A DNA stretch of 64,000 nt from Sordaria brevicollis (Eukaryota > Ascomycota > Sordariomycetes > Sordariales > Sordariaceae). Shown piece by piece: positions 13,036-24,818 of the stretch. Positions within the stretch are counted from its first letter, which is position 1; each line of letters starts with the position of its first letter. Position numbers and translations under genes: made by a program. The notes beneath the pieces are model-generated. The model searched no databases. It was not told the DNA's origin and worked only from the letters and a program-made list of their open reading frames with translations. The stretch covers positions 2,013,001 to 2,077,000 of the forward strand of contig JAUTDP010000005.1 in assembly GCA_033439795.1 (NCBI GenBank), in the 5' to 3' direction.

Positions 13036-13660
13036 TTAATAATAAGGGTAATGTATTATAATTAATAAGTAATTCGATACGTAGGATATTATAAATATCC
13101 TTTAATTTAATATCGATATCCCGCGTAAATTTCACAACGTTTTCGAATATAGTAAGGATTACGTTTTTTAAATTAAATTATATTAATCTAATAAGCGCGC
13201 CCGGAATAATAATATTAACGGGGTCGACTTCTTAATATTAAAGATTATCGAAACCCTATTTTTAAATACTTTTATTAAAAAATTAATTTTATTATTAGTT
13301 TATAATTGCGGGTTTAATAGCGATTTCGAATTAAAGAAAAAGAAATTAAAATACTAATTAAAGAAATTAAAGGTATTGCGACGAGCTAATTTAAAATAAA
13401 AGGGGAATTAAAAATAAATATTGCAATTTAAAAAATATATTATTTAGGGAAAGGAGGAAAGGTAAATAAAAAAGACGTATATTAATATAAAATATTAGCT
13501 ATCTAAATTATTTTCTAGGGGGTGATTGGGCGCGTAATAAAGGTATTAATTACGCTAGTCCCGACGTAATTAATATATATAAAATTTTATATAACGATGG
13601 TAATTTTACTAAAATATTATTAAAATTATTGTAAATAATAGGAATTGTATTGTTTAAATG

Positions 13661-16108
13661 CCCTTAATTAATTCCCTAAGTTGTACGAAGTTCTATAGTG
13701 GAATGGTGATGTTGTTGCGGAGTGTTGTGCGCGGTCGCATGTTCTGGTAGTGCATCGCGTTTTGGTGGCCGTCCCTAATAAACTATATATTATATGGAAA
13801 GATTTATCGATTTTTATTTTTTTTTTCTGTTCGATATGGGGGGAGATGGAGGCGGTGCACGCTAAGCCAGTAAGCGCGGTAAGCAACTCCATGTGATGTG
13901 CCTAATGCAGACTTGTCATCCCATCGTGCTCAAGTGGAGTTCCAACTGCAGATCAACAACACCAACAATAACGAAGCTTCGGAAGATATCACCGAACGAA
14001 ACCTTTTCAATCTCACCTGTTTGCACGGGGTGACGGTTCGGACTCGGGTATCTTAAGCTCACCGCATGTAACCCGTTACCGACATGATATGTTCCCCCCA
14101 ATCGCTAAAGTCAACCGAGACAGGCCATCATATCAACTGTAGGTAAGCAGTACTGGAATCTGGAAATGGAAGCTGACGAATGCTGGAATGTCGGTGCCCG
14201 GGTCCCTTTGCTGGCCGATGCCCTTTCGACGTCTGGATGCCCAGATTGCCCAGCAAACAACCGCGCCTCTAGCGGCCCAGGCCATCGGCAACACGGCATG
14301 GTGAGTACAGTACTGTATAAGCTCCCCAACAAGCATGCATGGTTCTAGCGCCCTCAAATCTTTGTTCAACTTCAACTCAAATGCGAGAGCCTCACCGGCG
14401 TTGTACAACATCAAGAATGTCGCGAAACCAAAAAATGCTCATGGGATATGCTCGTCTTACATTTCCGTCCGTCAAGGTTCCCATAACAATTTCGGCGTAT
14501 GAGTCACGCAGCACAGAGAGAATGAACCAGCAGCCGAGCTTTGAGGGTTGGGCGGGATAGGCAAATTACGGGTGTGATCCAGTTGTGCGGTTGCCGCGTG
14601 TACGAGCTGACGGGTTCACGGCGTGCAACCCACCTGTTGAAAAGACCTCAGGCTCTGTCGCCGTTCAATATTGGGGAAGTTCTTTCGCGGAATTTCCTCA
14701 AACAGTCGTCCCAAATCTAAAATCCGAACAGGTACGACCGATTGGCCACCAGTCTGGAAATCTGGCCTTATCTCATCACCCCCAGCAAAGGGGCCGTTGA
14801 TGGAACAGTATGGTGTATGCACCTACCTGTCGTCGTCGGTCTACTCGGTGTTTTTGTTTCCTGAGCCATGAGCCGTTCCCCGGATTTGCACTAAGCCTTA
14901 CACCTTGGCCTGACATCATCACACCACGGGCGACGATCGTGATGTCCATAGGCTGGTGGTCGGTTGCGTTCCCGAGAGCGCCTCATTTCTTCTCTCACGC
15001 AAATGAAATCGGGCTTGCTCCTTGGCATCATCACTTGGCATCAATGGAGAGCCTCAACCTCATCTCTTCCTTTTCGATATCGTACACTGTTCGGAGTGCA
15101 TGCCGTTTGACCGATATTACCGGATGTCGTGTCTTCAACGGCCCGAGAGGTATTATGAAAACTGAGAAACCACGAAACGATACGCCAATGCAGGCTTGGT
15201 CTGGAATGTGCCTGCTTTCTTTGGGGGGTGTCGAGGAGTTTCTCTTAGATGAACAGAAGCAAGCAATCAGTTGCGAAACCTGCAAAAGTGAGCTCATCCG
15301 CCCATATTGGTTAATCAGTGTCGCGGATCCAGGTGAGGTAGTTTCGCTGAAATTGTTTCAAAAACTCGATCCATTGGAAATATGGTAGTCCACAGATTGA
15401 ACCCATCCTGAAAAGGTTTCGTGTCCACGTCGAGGCCTATGATGATCACCTAACCGGGTCGAAATAAGGCGAGTTATAGGTATGTAAGGGTAATGGTTGT
15501 CGTGTCTTGGAAGGCATCTAGTCATTGAAGACGGAACTATACTCGGTTCCAGTGACAGGAGAACGTGATCAGCCACAGAGATGGAAGTCGTGTCATGATT
15601 GAAAAGTCGGTGATTTCGATGTCATAAGAAAGTCAGGAAAGGTGAAAAGAGAAACAGCGATCAGAGAAACATCAAATCAGGGGAAACAGCTTCGACAGGG
15701 ATGGTGGCTGCAGACTTCAAGGTGGGGCAATCCATCACTGTGGGTCCCTTGCCGAATCAATTGTGGGGGAACGAGCCTATCAGTGTTCACCGCCCAAAAG
15801 TTCGCGCGGCAGAAAAAAACAAAAGTCAGTGATAGGGGATCACAGCAGCACCCGCCGGCACGGCAGAAAGACCTGCACTGGCCGTATCAATTGATTCTGA
15901 TATTGATTCCACTTCCACTCCGTCTTGACATTCCAATCTTTTGTGTAGTAGTTGTGATAACGAATCATCCATCTACACCACCAACAAATCGCCTTTTTCT
16001 TCCAACCTTTTCCGTCCACCTATACCCCCGGCATTGTTATTGTGTGCTTCGTGTCTCTTTTAATCTTTATACCAACAACCAACAACAACCACCACACACA
16101 CCATCAAA
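13661..16108. other. intergenic region upstream of mrt4, no supported gene
   Basis: Normal base composition from about 13660 onward. Open stretches of up to 192 codons exist on both strands (for example 14810-15388 plus and 14133-14414 minus), but none matches a family I know, and frames compete on both strands. A minus-strand stretch at 14616-14822 ends at a GTGGGT that could be a splice donor, but I could not build a convincing multi-exon gene. The last 250 bases are CT- and CA-rich and are probably the mrt4 promoter and leader. Confidence 0.5.
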
Positions 16109-16956
16109 ATGCCCAAGTCCAAGCGCGCGAAGGTGTACAACCTCACCCAGGTCACCAAGAAGAACCGCGAGCAAAAGGAGAAGCTGTTCGAGAACATTAG
16201 AGAATGCATCCCCAACTTCCAGCACTGCTTCGTCTTCAGCATCGATAACATGCGCAACAACTACCTGAAGGATGTCAGAAAGGAGCTGAACGACTGCCGG
16301 TATGTTTCCCCGTCCCATTTACCTTTCCTTTCCCCTTGTTCAACCCAATCGCAACAAGTTGCTAACCCAATTCTCTGCGCAGCATCTTCTTCGGCAAAAC
16401 CAAGCTCACCGCCCGCGCCCTCGGCACCACCCCCGAAGAAGCCCAAGCCGACGGTCTCGACAAGCTGTCCAAGTACCTCTCGGGCTCCGTCGGCCTCATC
16501 TTCACCAACCGCGACCCCTCGGAAATCAAGGAGTACTTTGTCAACCTCTCGCAAGTCGACTTCGCCCGCGCCGGCTCCGTCGCCACCCGCACCATCACCA
16601 TCCCCTCCGGTCCCCTCTTCTCCACGGGCGGCGAGGTCCCCGCCGAGCACGACGTGCCCGTCTCCCACACCCTCGAGCCCGAGCTTAGGCGTCTGGGCAT
16701 GCCCACTCGCATGGTCAAGGGCAAGGTCTGCCTTGGCGATGGGGCGGGTGAGGGTGATGATTATGTGATCTGCAAGGAGGGCGAGACGCTCGACTCCAGG
16801 CAGACGAGGTTGTTGAAGCTGTTCAGCATCTGCTTGAGCGAGTTCCGCGTTAAGCTTTTGGCGTACTGGAGCGCGAGCAGTGGTGAGGTGACGGAGTTGG
16901 AGAAGCCTGGTGAGGCCAAGGCTGGTGGTGAGGAGATGGAGGAGGATGATGAGTAA
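16109..16956 (+). CDS. mrt4: mRNA turnover / ribosome assembly factor MRT4 (uL10/P0-like)
   Basis: Exons 16109-16299 and 16383-16956 are joined across an 83-nt intron (donor GTATGT, branch GCTAAC at 16361, acceptor GCGCAG), giving 254 residues. The start [12 protein letters not shown] and the following basic stretch [18 protein letters not shown] are typical of MRT4. Next comes the P0-like domain with [12 protein letters not shown] and [12 protein letters not shown]. The central part contains the P0-type insertion with [12 protein letters not shown], and the C-terminus is acidic (EEMEEDDE). MRT4 is a nucleolar paralogue of stalk protein P0 that binds the GTPase-associated region of 25S rRNA in pre-60S particles and is later replaced by P0. 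It lacks the P0 C-terminal peptide that contacts translation factors. The ATG is preceded by a CA-rich leader with CATCAAA just before it, a good fungal start context. Confidence 0.93.
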
Positions 16957-17685
16957 GGGGTGTTCTTTGGTGTGCATGATACCATGGGAAGAGAAGATTT
17001 GAGGAGAGTTCTACGATCAAGGGGAACCATGCAGACAAAAGCATGAGGGGACATGATGAGGGCCGGTCAAATTTTTGCAACGTCATTTTCTCGGTTTTAA
17101 CTACTTGGCTTGTTTCCGTGTTTTACATAGGGAAAGGTTTACGATGATACCATCTTTGTATGGCACTTCTGGGAACATAAAAACGGTCATCTTTCTGTAT
17201 TACCAGGCGTCTTGAGATAGGGGCAAGGAAAATGCCCCAACAATGAAAGGGCTTTAAAAGATATTTTGCTGTGCATACTTGAAGTGCTGTAGTGGTGATA
17301 TATCACACAGTATGGCTATAGGAAGCCTTGTCTTTGTGGTATTGTGCGTTTCTTGGAATACTGCAAATCAAACATAGCAGTTGAAAACTTTGAGAGACAA
17401 CCACTGTTATAGTTACATTATAAGTACTGTCCAAGCTGTATCTTCTGAGAATATAATTTGTGTTAATTCACCGTTTGTTTTCCCATGCTGGCCTCTTCCA
17501 AGTTCTCTGCATGGAAAGTTCTTTAATTCGAAATCCTTTTTTGCTGCTTGCCAGACCTTGAAGTTTCCCGGGACCAAAGAAAAAAAACTCTTTGAAATGT
17601 TGTTGCACACTGGAGATGTGGTTCATAACGTCTTCCTCGAGATCGTGTCTCCAACAAGGAAGTACGGAAACCATATTCCTCTAAA
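16957..17685. other. mrt4 3' region up to tRNA-Glu
   Basis: No gene seen. It contains the probable mrt4 3' UTR and AT-moderate intergenic sequence. Short open frames here are not supported by composition or homology. Confidence 0.5.
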
Positions 17686-17778
17686 TCGGGTATGGTGTAG
17701 CGGTAACATCGTTGACTCTCACTTCTCCAGAAGTGTCTGCCTTCTCAACAGCCCCGGGTTCGACTCCCGGTATCCGAG
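17686..17778 (+). tRNA. tRNA-Glu (anticodon CTC) with a 22-nt intron
   Basis: The acceptor stem TCGGGTA pairs with TATCCGA (one G:U) and is followed by discriminator G. The D-arm is GTGTAGCGGTAACAT. The anticodon stem GTTGA pairs with TCAAC at 17745-17749, the loop is CTCTCA...C, and CTC lies at 17718-17720. The T-arm CCGGG-TTCGACT-CCCGG is perfect. Bases 17722-17743 interrupt the loop one nucleotide 3' of the anticodon, the canonical tRNA intron position, so splicing gives a 71-nt tRNA reading GAG. T-runs at 17806-17810 and 17814-17821 can stop RNA polymerase III. Confidence 0.93.
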
Positions 17779-17805
17779 TGATAACGATCATATCAACTTC
17801 CTACC

Positions 17806-17821
17806 TTTTTGTGTTTTTTTT
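17806..17821 (+). terminator. RNA polymerase III terminator of tRNA-Glu
   Basis: Runs of five and eight T residues start 28 bases after the tRNA 3' end. They are the first T-runs of four or more downstream. Confidence 0.7.
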
Positions 17822-19233
17822 CTGGTTCTCACTTCCATTTTCTTTTTTGCTACCTTGTGGTTTTTGGCTTTGAATGATATTGGAGTTGTAAACTTCTGGT
17901 ATAAAAGTTCCTTGAGGATGAAAATAACTTTTGTGCTTGTATATAGGCTCGAACAGTGACCCCGGTCTTTCTTGAGTTTGTGTGGTGGAGATGGGGGGTG
18001 GTGAGGGCTTCATTTTCGTTCTGGGTTGGGGTTAGTAGCTTGGTCTCAGTTCTATGCTTTCACTTGCTAACCGCAGCTTTGTGAATCCAGTTCAGGGAAG
18101 GAAATGTGAAATTTTGATGGGGCATGAAATGTGGTACTTGTTTCTGGCTTCAGCTCAAAGAGGGCAGAAGAAAGTGAATAAAATCGAGATTGCTCGTTCC
18201 TCGGGGCCCGGGTTGTCTACCATGCTGGCACTACAACTTCCTAGTGCGTTTATCATCAACTTCGAGAGGTGGGCAGGCAAGCCTTGCTTCGTTTCGTATG
18301 CTCAATTTGCACTTAAGAGGTCTCCCGGAACTCAGCATCGCCTCTGGGTCTATTAACAACCCGACAAGTGCGCCTAGTTGAGACTTCTCAAAGGATGAGC
18401 CTTTAGCGCCAACATGACGCTCCAGCTTAAAGCCTTATCAACCTACGACCGTTACACTAATAAATATCATTCTTCTGTTCTTTTCCTACCTCTACCTACC
18501 CACCCGTGCTTTTTTGCTCCTTTGTTCAAATTCAACGGTACACGGGTTAAACAAAACTTCCATATGGTACAAGTGACGAAAAGAGAGGAAAACTTGCAAA
18601 AGGCACGAAGATCGAAAGCGCGAAAAGCAAATGGCCTTCAGTCTTTTACCTCGATTTACCTTCCTGCGGATTGGTGACAGATGCTGATTGATGTCTCCAT
18701 ACTGGTTCCGAGAAAGCAATGGCAAAGTGCCGAGGGAATACGATCGTGCGTTTTGAAAATCGTATGCGACGGGTGCCACCGCGCAAGTATTGACGGACTG
18801 TCTCACCAGTGCCACCTGGTCTGCTTGCCATTGAGTTGCATTTGAACTGATGCCAGATTGCCAGACTGGAAGGCCAAAAGGTCGGAAGATGCCATTTGAA
18901 GTTGGACTGCCGAGCATGCAGCAAACCTTTTCCTTTGTATGGTTGCGCGGTCACCTCAGCCATCGGAAAGATAATCACAACCGCTTTGGACGACAAGATG
19001 TCTGATACCTCCCACTATCCGGGTCGTGGATAGTTGACACAGCCCATAGGGAGTCAAGATGGTCATGTGAAAGAGTGAACGTCGTGGCTTACCCTTATCG
19101 TCGAAGGAAAAGGGAAGAATACTGAAGAGAAAGTTGAGAGGGGGCTGATGATACCCACCACAAGACAAACCGGACCAGTATGTTGGTGTTGTTGATTAGG
19201 TCTGTCAATGTTGTTTGCCGACCATCACCATGT
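17822..19233. other. intergenic region between tRNA-Glu and U1-70K 3' end
   Basis: Normal composition with no gene that I can support. Open stretches of up to 141 codons (18492-18917 minus) and 100 codons (18054-18356 plus) look random and overlap each other. The right end includes the U1-70K 3' UTR. Confidence 0.5.
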
Positions 19234-20901
19234 CTAATAACGACGCAACTTCCTGGGGTCTTCGTATCCGCCGTCGTAGCCGCGTTTCCTGGACGAGTCG
19301 TCATGATCTCTGGGCCTGTCGTAGTCGCGGCCGCCGTGATACCCACCGTCTCTGGAATCTCTCGGGGCTCCGGAGTCTCTAGGCCTGATGGGCTCCATGT
19401 TGCTGCCAGTCTGCCGAGCGTTGCGTTCGCTGCCGCGGTAACCGCCGCCAGATCTGTCATCATATGAGCGACCGCCATCACGCCCACCGTACCCACCGCT
19501 GCTAGCACCGTCCCTGCGGCTGTCGCGATCGCGGTCCCTGTCACGATGACTGTCACGGTCACGGCCGCCGAAGCCACCACCGGGGCCGCTGGGAGCGCCC
19601 GACGGAGGGGAGAAACTGCTGCCACCAGGGCCGCCGAAGCCACGGCCACCGTCACGTCCGCCACCAAAACCGCCGCCACCGCTACGTCCACCGAAGCGAT
19701 CACCGCCTCCGAAGCCGCCGCCGGGACCACCACCACCCCTAAAGCCGCGGTCGCGTCCTCTAAATCCACCACCGAAGCCACCGCCGCGGAAGCCACCGGG
19801 GCCACCGAATCCACCGGGACCCATGGGCCTAGCAGGCATCGCCTTGGTGTAGCCACGGCCACCCAGACCGCCACCGAGACGACGAGGCTTCCATCCCTTG
19901 ACCGTACGGCCTCTCTCTACATCGACCTTGATACGGCGATCCTTGATACGGATACCATCACAGCCATCTAGAGCAGCTGGAATTGCGCATGCGCCACAGG
20001 CGCAGGTGTCAGTAAGGCCTTACCATGAAATAACACTACCTTTCAAGGTATACGACGGACGTGGGATGTGGATGGAAGTAAGGGAAAGACGAAAAGTTTC
20101 CGCAGGACAGGCAAGCTTGAGGGCCTTTGAGTCCTGGTTGTGGGCTTACAGAAAAGCACCGACAGCGGGCGTTTCCTTGTCTGTTTGTGTGCTGGTTGAA
20201 GGTCAAGAAGGGGGTCATAAGGGGGGATAGTCATTACCTCTCATGTCCTTTTCGCGTTCGAAAACGACAAAAGCATAGCCGCGATGGGGCTTCTTCTTCT
20301 TGTTAGGGTTCTCATCGGCGTGGGTATCTCTGATGATACGGATCTGTTCGGGGTCAGTCTACTTCAACCAGTCACAAATAAGGTAAGCAAACTTACACGC
20401 TCGATGGGACCGAAGCGGCTGAACTCGCGCTCGAGATCCTGTTCATCAGCACGGTAGTCAAGACGCGCCACTATCAACGTCTTGAAAGCATCTCCTCTGA
20501 TGTTGGGATCCTCGTTGGGGTTGTCTGCAGTAAAACGTCATCTGTTAGAAATCTTCCTAATGACAAACACGGTTGCAAGTAAAGGAGTAGCGAGTACAAC
20601 TGCGCGCAACATCGTTTTTGGGGATTGGTTGCCGCGTACAATTCTTTGGACCCTCAGTCAACAGCTTCTCCAAAGCCTCCTTCTTCTCGCGTTTCTTGCG
20701 GTCGCGCGCCTCCAGCCAGCTCTCGGTCGGGTGGTACTCGTATTCTTGCTCGTAGGCCTGCATGGCAGGAAGGAAGTCGGCGACGGGGGTGATGAAGGCC
20801 GACTTGCGCTCTTCGGGAGCAACGTCGCAGGGCGGCACCCAGCGAAGAGGTGGCCGGGGCGCGAAGAGCGCGAGGAGGTTAGGCGGGAGCCTGTCTGTCA
20901 T
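19234..20901 (-). CDS. SNP1: U1 small nuclear ribonucleoprotein 70 kDa (U1-70K)
   Basis: Four exons on the minus strand (20901-20640, 20524-20397, 20343-20238, 19976-19234) give 412 residues. Introns are 115, 53 and 261 nt with GT-AG ends, and the phases join cleanly. The protein opens [20 protein letters not shown], the U1-70K N-terminal segment that wraps the U1 core (about residues 1-95), including [13 protein letters not shown]. The RRM spans about 102-180, with RNP2 LIVARL (104-109) and RNP1 RGYAFVVFE (151-159); it binds U1 snRNA stem-loop I. From about residue 210 the tail is Gly/Arg/Asp-rich (FGG, RGG, RDRDRD repeats) and ends KLRRY. The protein acts in the nucleus in 5' splice-site recognition. 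It is divergent from mL43, with start codons 680 bp apart. An antisense open frame over the RGG repeats is a codon-bias shadow. Confidence 0.94.
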
Positions 20902-21581
20902 TGTGGTCGCTTGACGTGTTGTTGTCTCTGTTGTAGCTGGTTGTTGGTGTTTTGGTTGATCTTATCTGTCGTCGTCGAATGATATATACGTCGGAGACCA
21001 GTAAATGGCGTCTGTTTGGAATATCCTCCGCTGTCGGAAAACAGGTCGAGTGCAGTTCAATAAGCTTTAACGCTATTGCTGGAAATTGCCAAAGCTCGAA
21101 ATGACGATGATGTTGGTGTTGTCGGGTCAAAATCGCATTCGCGATCTTGTTTGCTTTGCCCAAGAAAGTGGACAGTTGAAGAGAGAGCAGGGCGGGAGGC
21201 GGCGGGAGGAGCAGCAAGGGCCCTGTCCAGTTTGGGTGGTCGTTGTTGCTGTGTCGTTCACTGCAGCCTCGCAGCTCTTGCTCTCCAGCTCTTGCGCGCG
21301 CGCTTGACCGGGCCATTGCGAAAGAGGTGGACCGTGCACCACTTCACTTTATCACTACATCCACGCCCATTGAATGGGTGGAATCGCATGAAATTCTGCC
21401 GACCGCTTTTGCAGTGGGTGGGTCCCATCCCAATCCCCCCAGTGCCGTGCCGGCGCGCGACGGCGGCAGGAAGTTCAGAAGTCGCACCCGCTCCGGATCA
21501 TGAACCCTGGTGGACTCGGTTGACTTGTTGTTGTCTGTTGCACGGCGAGGACGGCGGCGACGATAGAAGAGCATCACAACA
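20902..21581. promoter_or_regulatory. shared 5' region of divergent U1-70K and mL43 genes
   Basis: 680 bp separate the two start codons. No conserved gene is seen; open frames of up to 169 codons on both strands overlap and are not supported. Both promoters and leaders must lie here. I cannot point to a specific regulatory motif. Confidence 0.5.
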
Positions 21582-22536
21582 ATGACGGTAAAAGCATTGA
21601 CGCAGATCTCCTCTGCCGGCCGTGTAAGTTGAACATCAGTATGAGCAGTTAACATGGTCAAAGAAAAATGCTAATTAATATCTGGGTTTCGTCCAGAATG
21701 GCGTCGGCGCATTCGTCTTGCAGTGCAAGAAGATGGACATCCACTACAGTGACTGGGCTGGCAGCTCCAAGGGCATGAAGTACGTTCACGATCCTTCGAC
21801 ATAGACATCGCATTCTATCCTCCGATCAAACACACTCTCCTTCCACCGAAACCTCTTTGCGCTTCTACGGCATCATCTCTTTCTCGATCACCATCCTCCC
21901 GGTCTCGACACAGCTTCACATTCATACTCTGCCCTCGACCCTACACCTCGGACATCTCCTCAGACTCTGCCTCAGATCCAACATAAGACACCACCATGAT
22001 CAACAACCAAGACCTTCACGTCCTCACGACCTCGATACCTTCCTCCCATCCATACATTGCCCTCGATTCTATACTTCGGACCCTACCTCGATGCCTTCCT
22101 CCACGTCTACATCTTGCCCTCGACACCACCTCGAACCATACCTACCTCTTCATCCACACCCTCTCTCACACTTCTCTCCCCGTCCCCATGTTCTTCCACT
22201 CTATATCCTTCAACACCCCGTGCTAACAACAGGTTTACCAACAGCGGCTTCATCAAATCCCTCCTCCCCAAATTCGCCGCCGCCAACCCTCAGATCGAAT
22301 TCGTCGTCTCCCCCCGCCCCGCCAAGCACCCGATCCTGATGGGCCACTACATCAACGGCCGAACTAAGGCCATCTGCGTGCGCAACATGGAGCCCCTCGA
22401 AATCCTCAAGAAGGCTGAGCTTCTGCGGGACGCCAGCGGCGAGAAGCCCCAGAAGTTCAAGAGGCCCGTTACTTCGACGAACCCCAGTGTTAGAGGTGTT
22501 TGGTCTCCTTATCATGGGCAGGGTCTTGTTGTTTAA
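21582..22536 (+). CDS. mrpl51: mitochondrial large-subunit ribosomal protein mL43 (MRPL51)
   Basis: Exons 21582-21623, 21697-21779 and 22245-22536 give 138 residues. Intron 1 is 73 nt with GTAAGT, branch GCTAAT and CCAG. Intron 2 is 465 nt, long for this gene set. The N-terminus reads MTVKALTQISSAGRNGVGAF and continues CKKMDIHYSDWAGSSKGM, matching mL43. The middle is the thioredoxin-like L51/S25/CI-B8 domain (about residues 20-105), with HPILMGHYINGRTKAICVRN. The C-terminus SVRGVWSPYHGQG is the conserved mL43 end. The acceptor of intron 2 is ambiguous: CAG at 22230-22232 would add four residues in frame relative to CAG at 22242-22244. I chose the latter because it aligns without a gap to the yeast protein and sits 17-18 nt after a GCTAAC branch. 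The protein functions in mitochondrial translation. Confidence 0.9.
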
Positions 22537-23183
22537 GGGACTTGCTTTGTGGTTTGGGAATGGGGGTGTTGGTGGGATATGTGGTGGAGGACTGGGCTGG
22601 GCTGGGCTGCGATGTTGGCTCGACAGTCAGCTCAGGGTCCGGTACCAGAGGGAAAGGATTGTATATACCAATGTGGAATGTATGAATATGAATGAGGACA
22701 TCAAAATGGATTTTGGCAGTATCAAGGGATTTGAGGTGGATACATGGTTGTGCCGAGTGCCTGTAGATGGGCTCCCTCAAGTCTGGAACTTGATCAGGCC
22801 TTTGCCCTGCTAATAGGTTCGTTCAGCTGCCCAGGCATCAAATACGTTAATCCAGTGCTTCCTATTCGGCAGCATATACAGGGAGCTATGGTGAACATCT
22901 CAGTAAGAGGGACTGGACGAATTATTAACAAGGAGTCACAGGAATTCTCTATCACGAAAGTCAAGGGAATAAATACTGCAAGAAAACAGACAGGGATGCT
23001 TTTCTTTCTCCCACGAAGACATAGACCATACGATTCAGAACATTTAACTTTTTTATATTTTCGCCTTGTTCTCAACGCCATTTCCCAGCCTATATAAAAC
23101 CCGCAGACGTCAGCCCCCGATGTATGCTGCTGACAAGACGTGCGGCTATAACTAAGCTATGAAACTTTTTATGGGCGGGTAGC
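22537..23183. other. convergent 3' regions of mL43 and TPI
   Basis: 647 bp between two convergent stop codons, with no gene seen. Moderately AT-rich 3' UTR-like sequence. Confidence 0.55.
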
Positions 23184-24238
23184 CTACTGGTTGGAGTTGA
23201 TAATGTCGACGACTGTTTGACACTCTGTTAGCTTTTATTCTCGTATAATAGCATCAGCGGATGACAAAACTCACACTCGGGCTTCAAGCTGGCACCGCCA
23301 ACAAGGAAACCGTCAATGTCGGCCTCCTTGGCAAGGTCCTTGCAGTTCTTGGCGTTGACAGAGCCACCGTAAAGGATGCGGGTCTCCTCGGCAACCTTGT
23401 CGTTGACGTTCTGCTTGAGCCAGGCGCGGATGGCGGCGTGCACCTCCTGAGCCTGCTCCTTGGTGGCGACGAGGCCGGTGCCGATGGCCCAGATGGGCTC
23501 GTAGGCAATGACGACGTTCTTCCAGTCGGAGATCTCCTTGGCGAGAGCGGCGAGCTGGTTCTCAACGAACTTGATGGTCTCGCCGGCCTGGCGGGTGTCC
23601 TTGGACTCGCCGCAGCACCAGATGACAGAGATGCCGTTGTCGAGAGCGTACTTGGTCTTGGAGGCGACGAACTCGTCAGACTCGCCGAGCTCGTTGCGGC
23701 GCTCAGAGTGACCGAGAATGGTCCACTTGATGCCGAGATCCTGGAGCTGAGAGGCGCTGATCTCGCCGGTGAAAGCACCGTTGGGCTTGTTGAAGACGTT
23801 CTGGGCGCCAACCTCAATGTTGGACTTGTTGAGGTTCTGCTTGACGAAGTCAAGGTAGAGAGCGGGAGGGGAGATGACGACCTCTGGTTGTGTTGTGGTC
23901 AGCACGAAGTTCATTGTGTTTGCTGGTTTCTCTGAGCTATAGCTCCGGTTTCGCAAGACACACATACCGACGTTGGAGTCAAGCTGAGCGTTGTTGAGGT
24001 TGTCAACGATGGCCTTGAGATCCTTCTGGGTCCCGTTCCTGTAAAAGGGAGCGTGTTATGTTAGCTAGCCAACTTCATTATCGCGGGGTTTCATGTGGTT
24101 TGGCATATGACGAAGATGCGGTGATGATGCTGGATGGCGGGGTAAAAAGTGTTGGGGAAACAGAGCTCCATTGAAGCTATGGGAATGGGAATTGACGCAC
24201 ATCTTGAAGTTGCCGCCGACGAAGAACTTGCGAGCCAT
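23184..24238 (-). CDS. tpi1: triosephosphate isomerase
   Basis: Four exons on the minus strand (24238-24201, 24038-23968, 23883-23275, 23212-23184) give 248 residues, the usual TPI length. Introns of 162, 84 and 62 nt have GT-AG ends and clear branch sites (CTGAC, GCTAAC). The first exon reads MARKFFVGGNFKM with the catalytic Lys of NFKMNG. The catalytic His is in ILGHSERRNELGE, the catalytic Glu in AYEPIWAIGTG, and loop 6 is AIGTGLVAT. YGGSVNAKN and DGFLVGGASLKPE complete the phosphate site, and the protein ends FVDIINSNQ. It interconverts dihydroxyacetone phosphate and glyceraldehyde-3-phosphate in cytosolic glycolysis. An antisense open frame of 224 codons over exon 3 is a codon-bias shadow. 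A transposon begins 434 bp upstream of the start codon. Confidence 0.97.
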
Positions 24239-24672
24239 TTTGGGCGATTTGTTTGTTTGAATGTACTAAAAAAGGGGGTATCTAGGAAGTGTTTGCAAGA
24301 AGCAGAAGCTGAAAAAGTCAAAGTCGTGATGTTGTGATGTTGTTGTCAGAGAGTGAAAGTTGGAAACGGAGCTCGAGATGGGACGGGACGGGAAGTGGGA
24401 TAGGGTACCTCTATGTACCTGACGTCTTCAGTCCCTCTTCCTCTTCCATCCAAAAGGAGGGGTCGGGACTCGGTAGACTAGGGCGGAGGCATCAGACGTA
24501 AAAAGTGGATTGTCATCTGCAAGTTCGGGGCAACCAGAGCCTGTCACACGTGCGATTCCCGACCCGGAGCTGGTTGTTGTTTCTTGCCGTGAGGTTTTCG
24601 TGTGAGGAATGGTTGCTTGGCGGGCAAGAGCGGGCGGGATCCAGTTTGGCGAGAAGGTCCGATTGTCGCTGC
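24239..24672 (-). promoter_or_regulatory. TPI upstream region truncated by a transposon
   Basis: 434 bp between the TPI start codon and the left TIR of the two-gene transposon. No gene lies here. It must contain the TPI leader and core promoter; sequence farther upstream has been displaced by 4.46 kb. Confidence 0.5.
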
Positions 24673-24730
24673 CGCTGTGTGTTGAAATCGAGGTGTCAGT
24701 CCCCACTTTGCACGGGCACCCCCCTTTACA
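24673..24730 (+). repeat. left TIR of the two-gene Tc1-like transposon
   Basis: 58 bp, identical to the reverse complement of 29074-29131 except for one T/A difference. It includes six consecutive C residues before TTTACA. Confidence 0.93.
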
Positions 24731-24818
24731 CAACACCACATCAAAACAGACATCGTGAATCGTAAAAGTTGAATATCTCCGCGGTTTTACTGCCAAATCT
24801 GCTGGTTTTGGTCGGATT

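Larger units (their letters stand above)
8300..13660. other. AT-rich RIP-type DNA, unclassified, no intact gene
   Basis: Extremely AT-rich with retained CpG, as in the flanking relics. No reading frame longer than about 70 codons survives. It holds a less mutated patch at 9318-9600, a tandem duplication near 10.25-10.43 kb, short purine repeats near 11.34-11.41 kb, a 9-bp minisatellite at about 12.07 kb and a minus-strand protein relic at about 11.5-12.9 kb. I could not find LTR or TIR pairs that bound an element here. Normal composition resumes at about 13660. Confidence 0.6.

Noticed and set aside
14133..15388. Several ORFs of 70-192 codons on both strands, possibly a membrane or secreted protein gene
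   Set aside because: Frames compete on both strands, no domain is recognisable, and I could not assemble a convincing set of exons.
16261..16977. 238-codon ORF antisense to mrt4
   Set aside because: It covers the mrt4 exon and intron; the MRT4 reading is clear.
19095..19971. Ala/Val/Thr-rich ORFs over the Gly/Arg repeats of U1-70K
   Set aside because: These are alternative-frame readings of repetitive GGN/CGN codons.
23261..23935. 224-codon ORF antisense to TPI exon 3
   Set aside because: The opposite strand encodes a complete TPI with all catalytic motifs; this is a codon-bias shadow.
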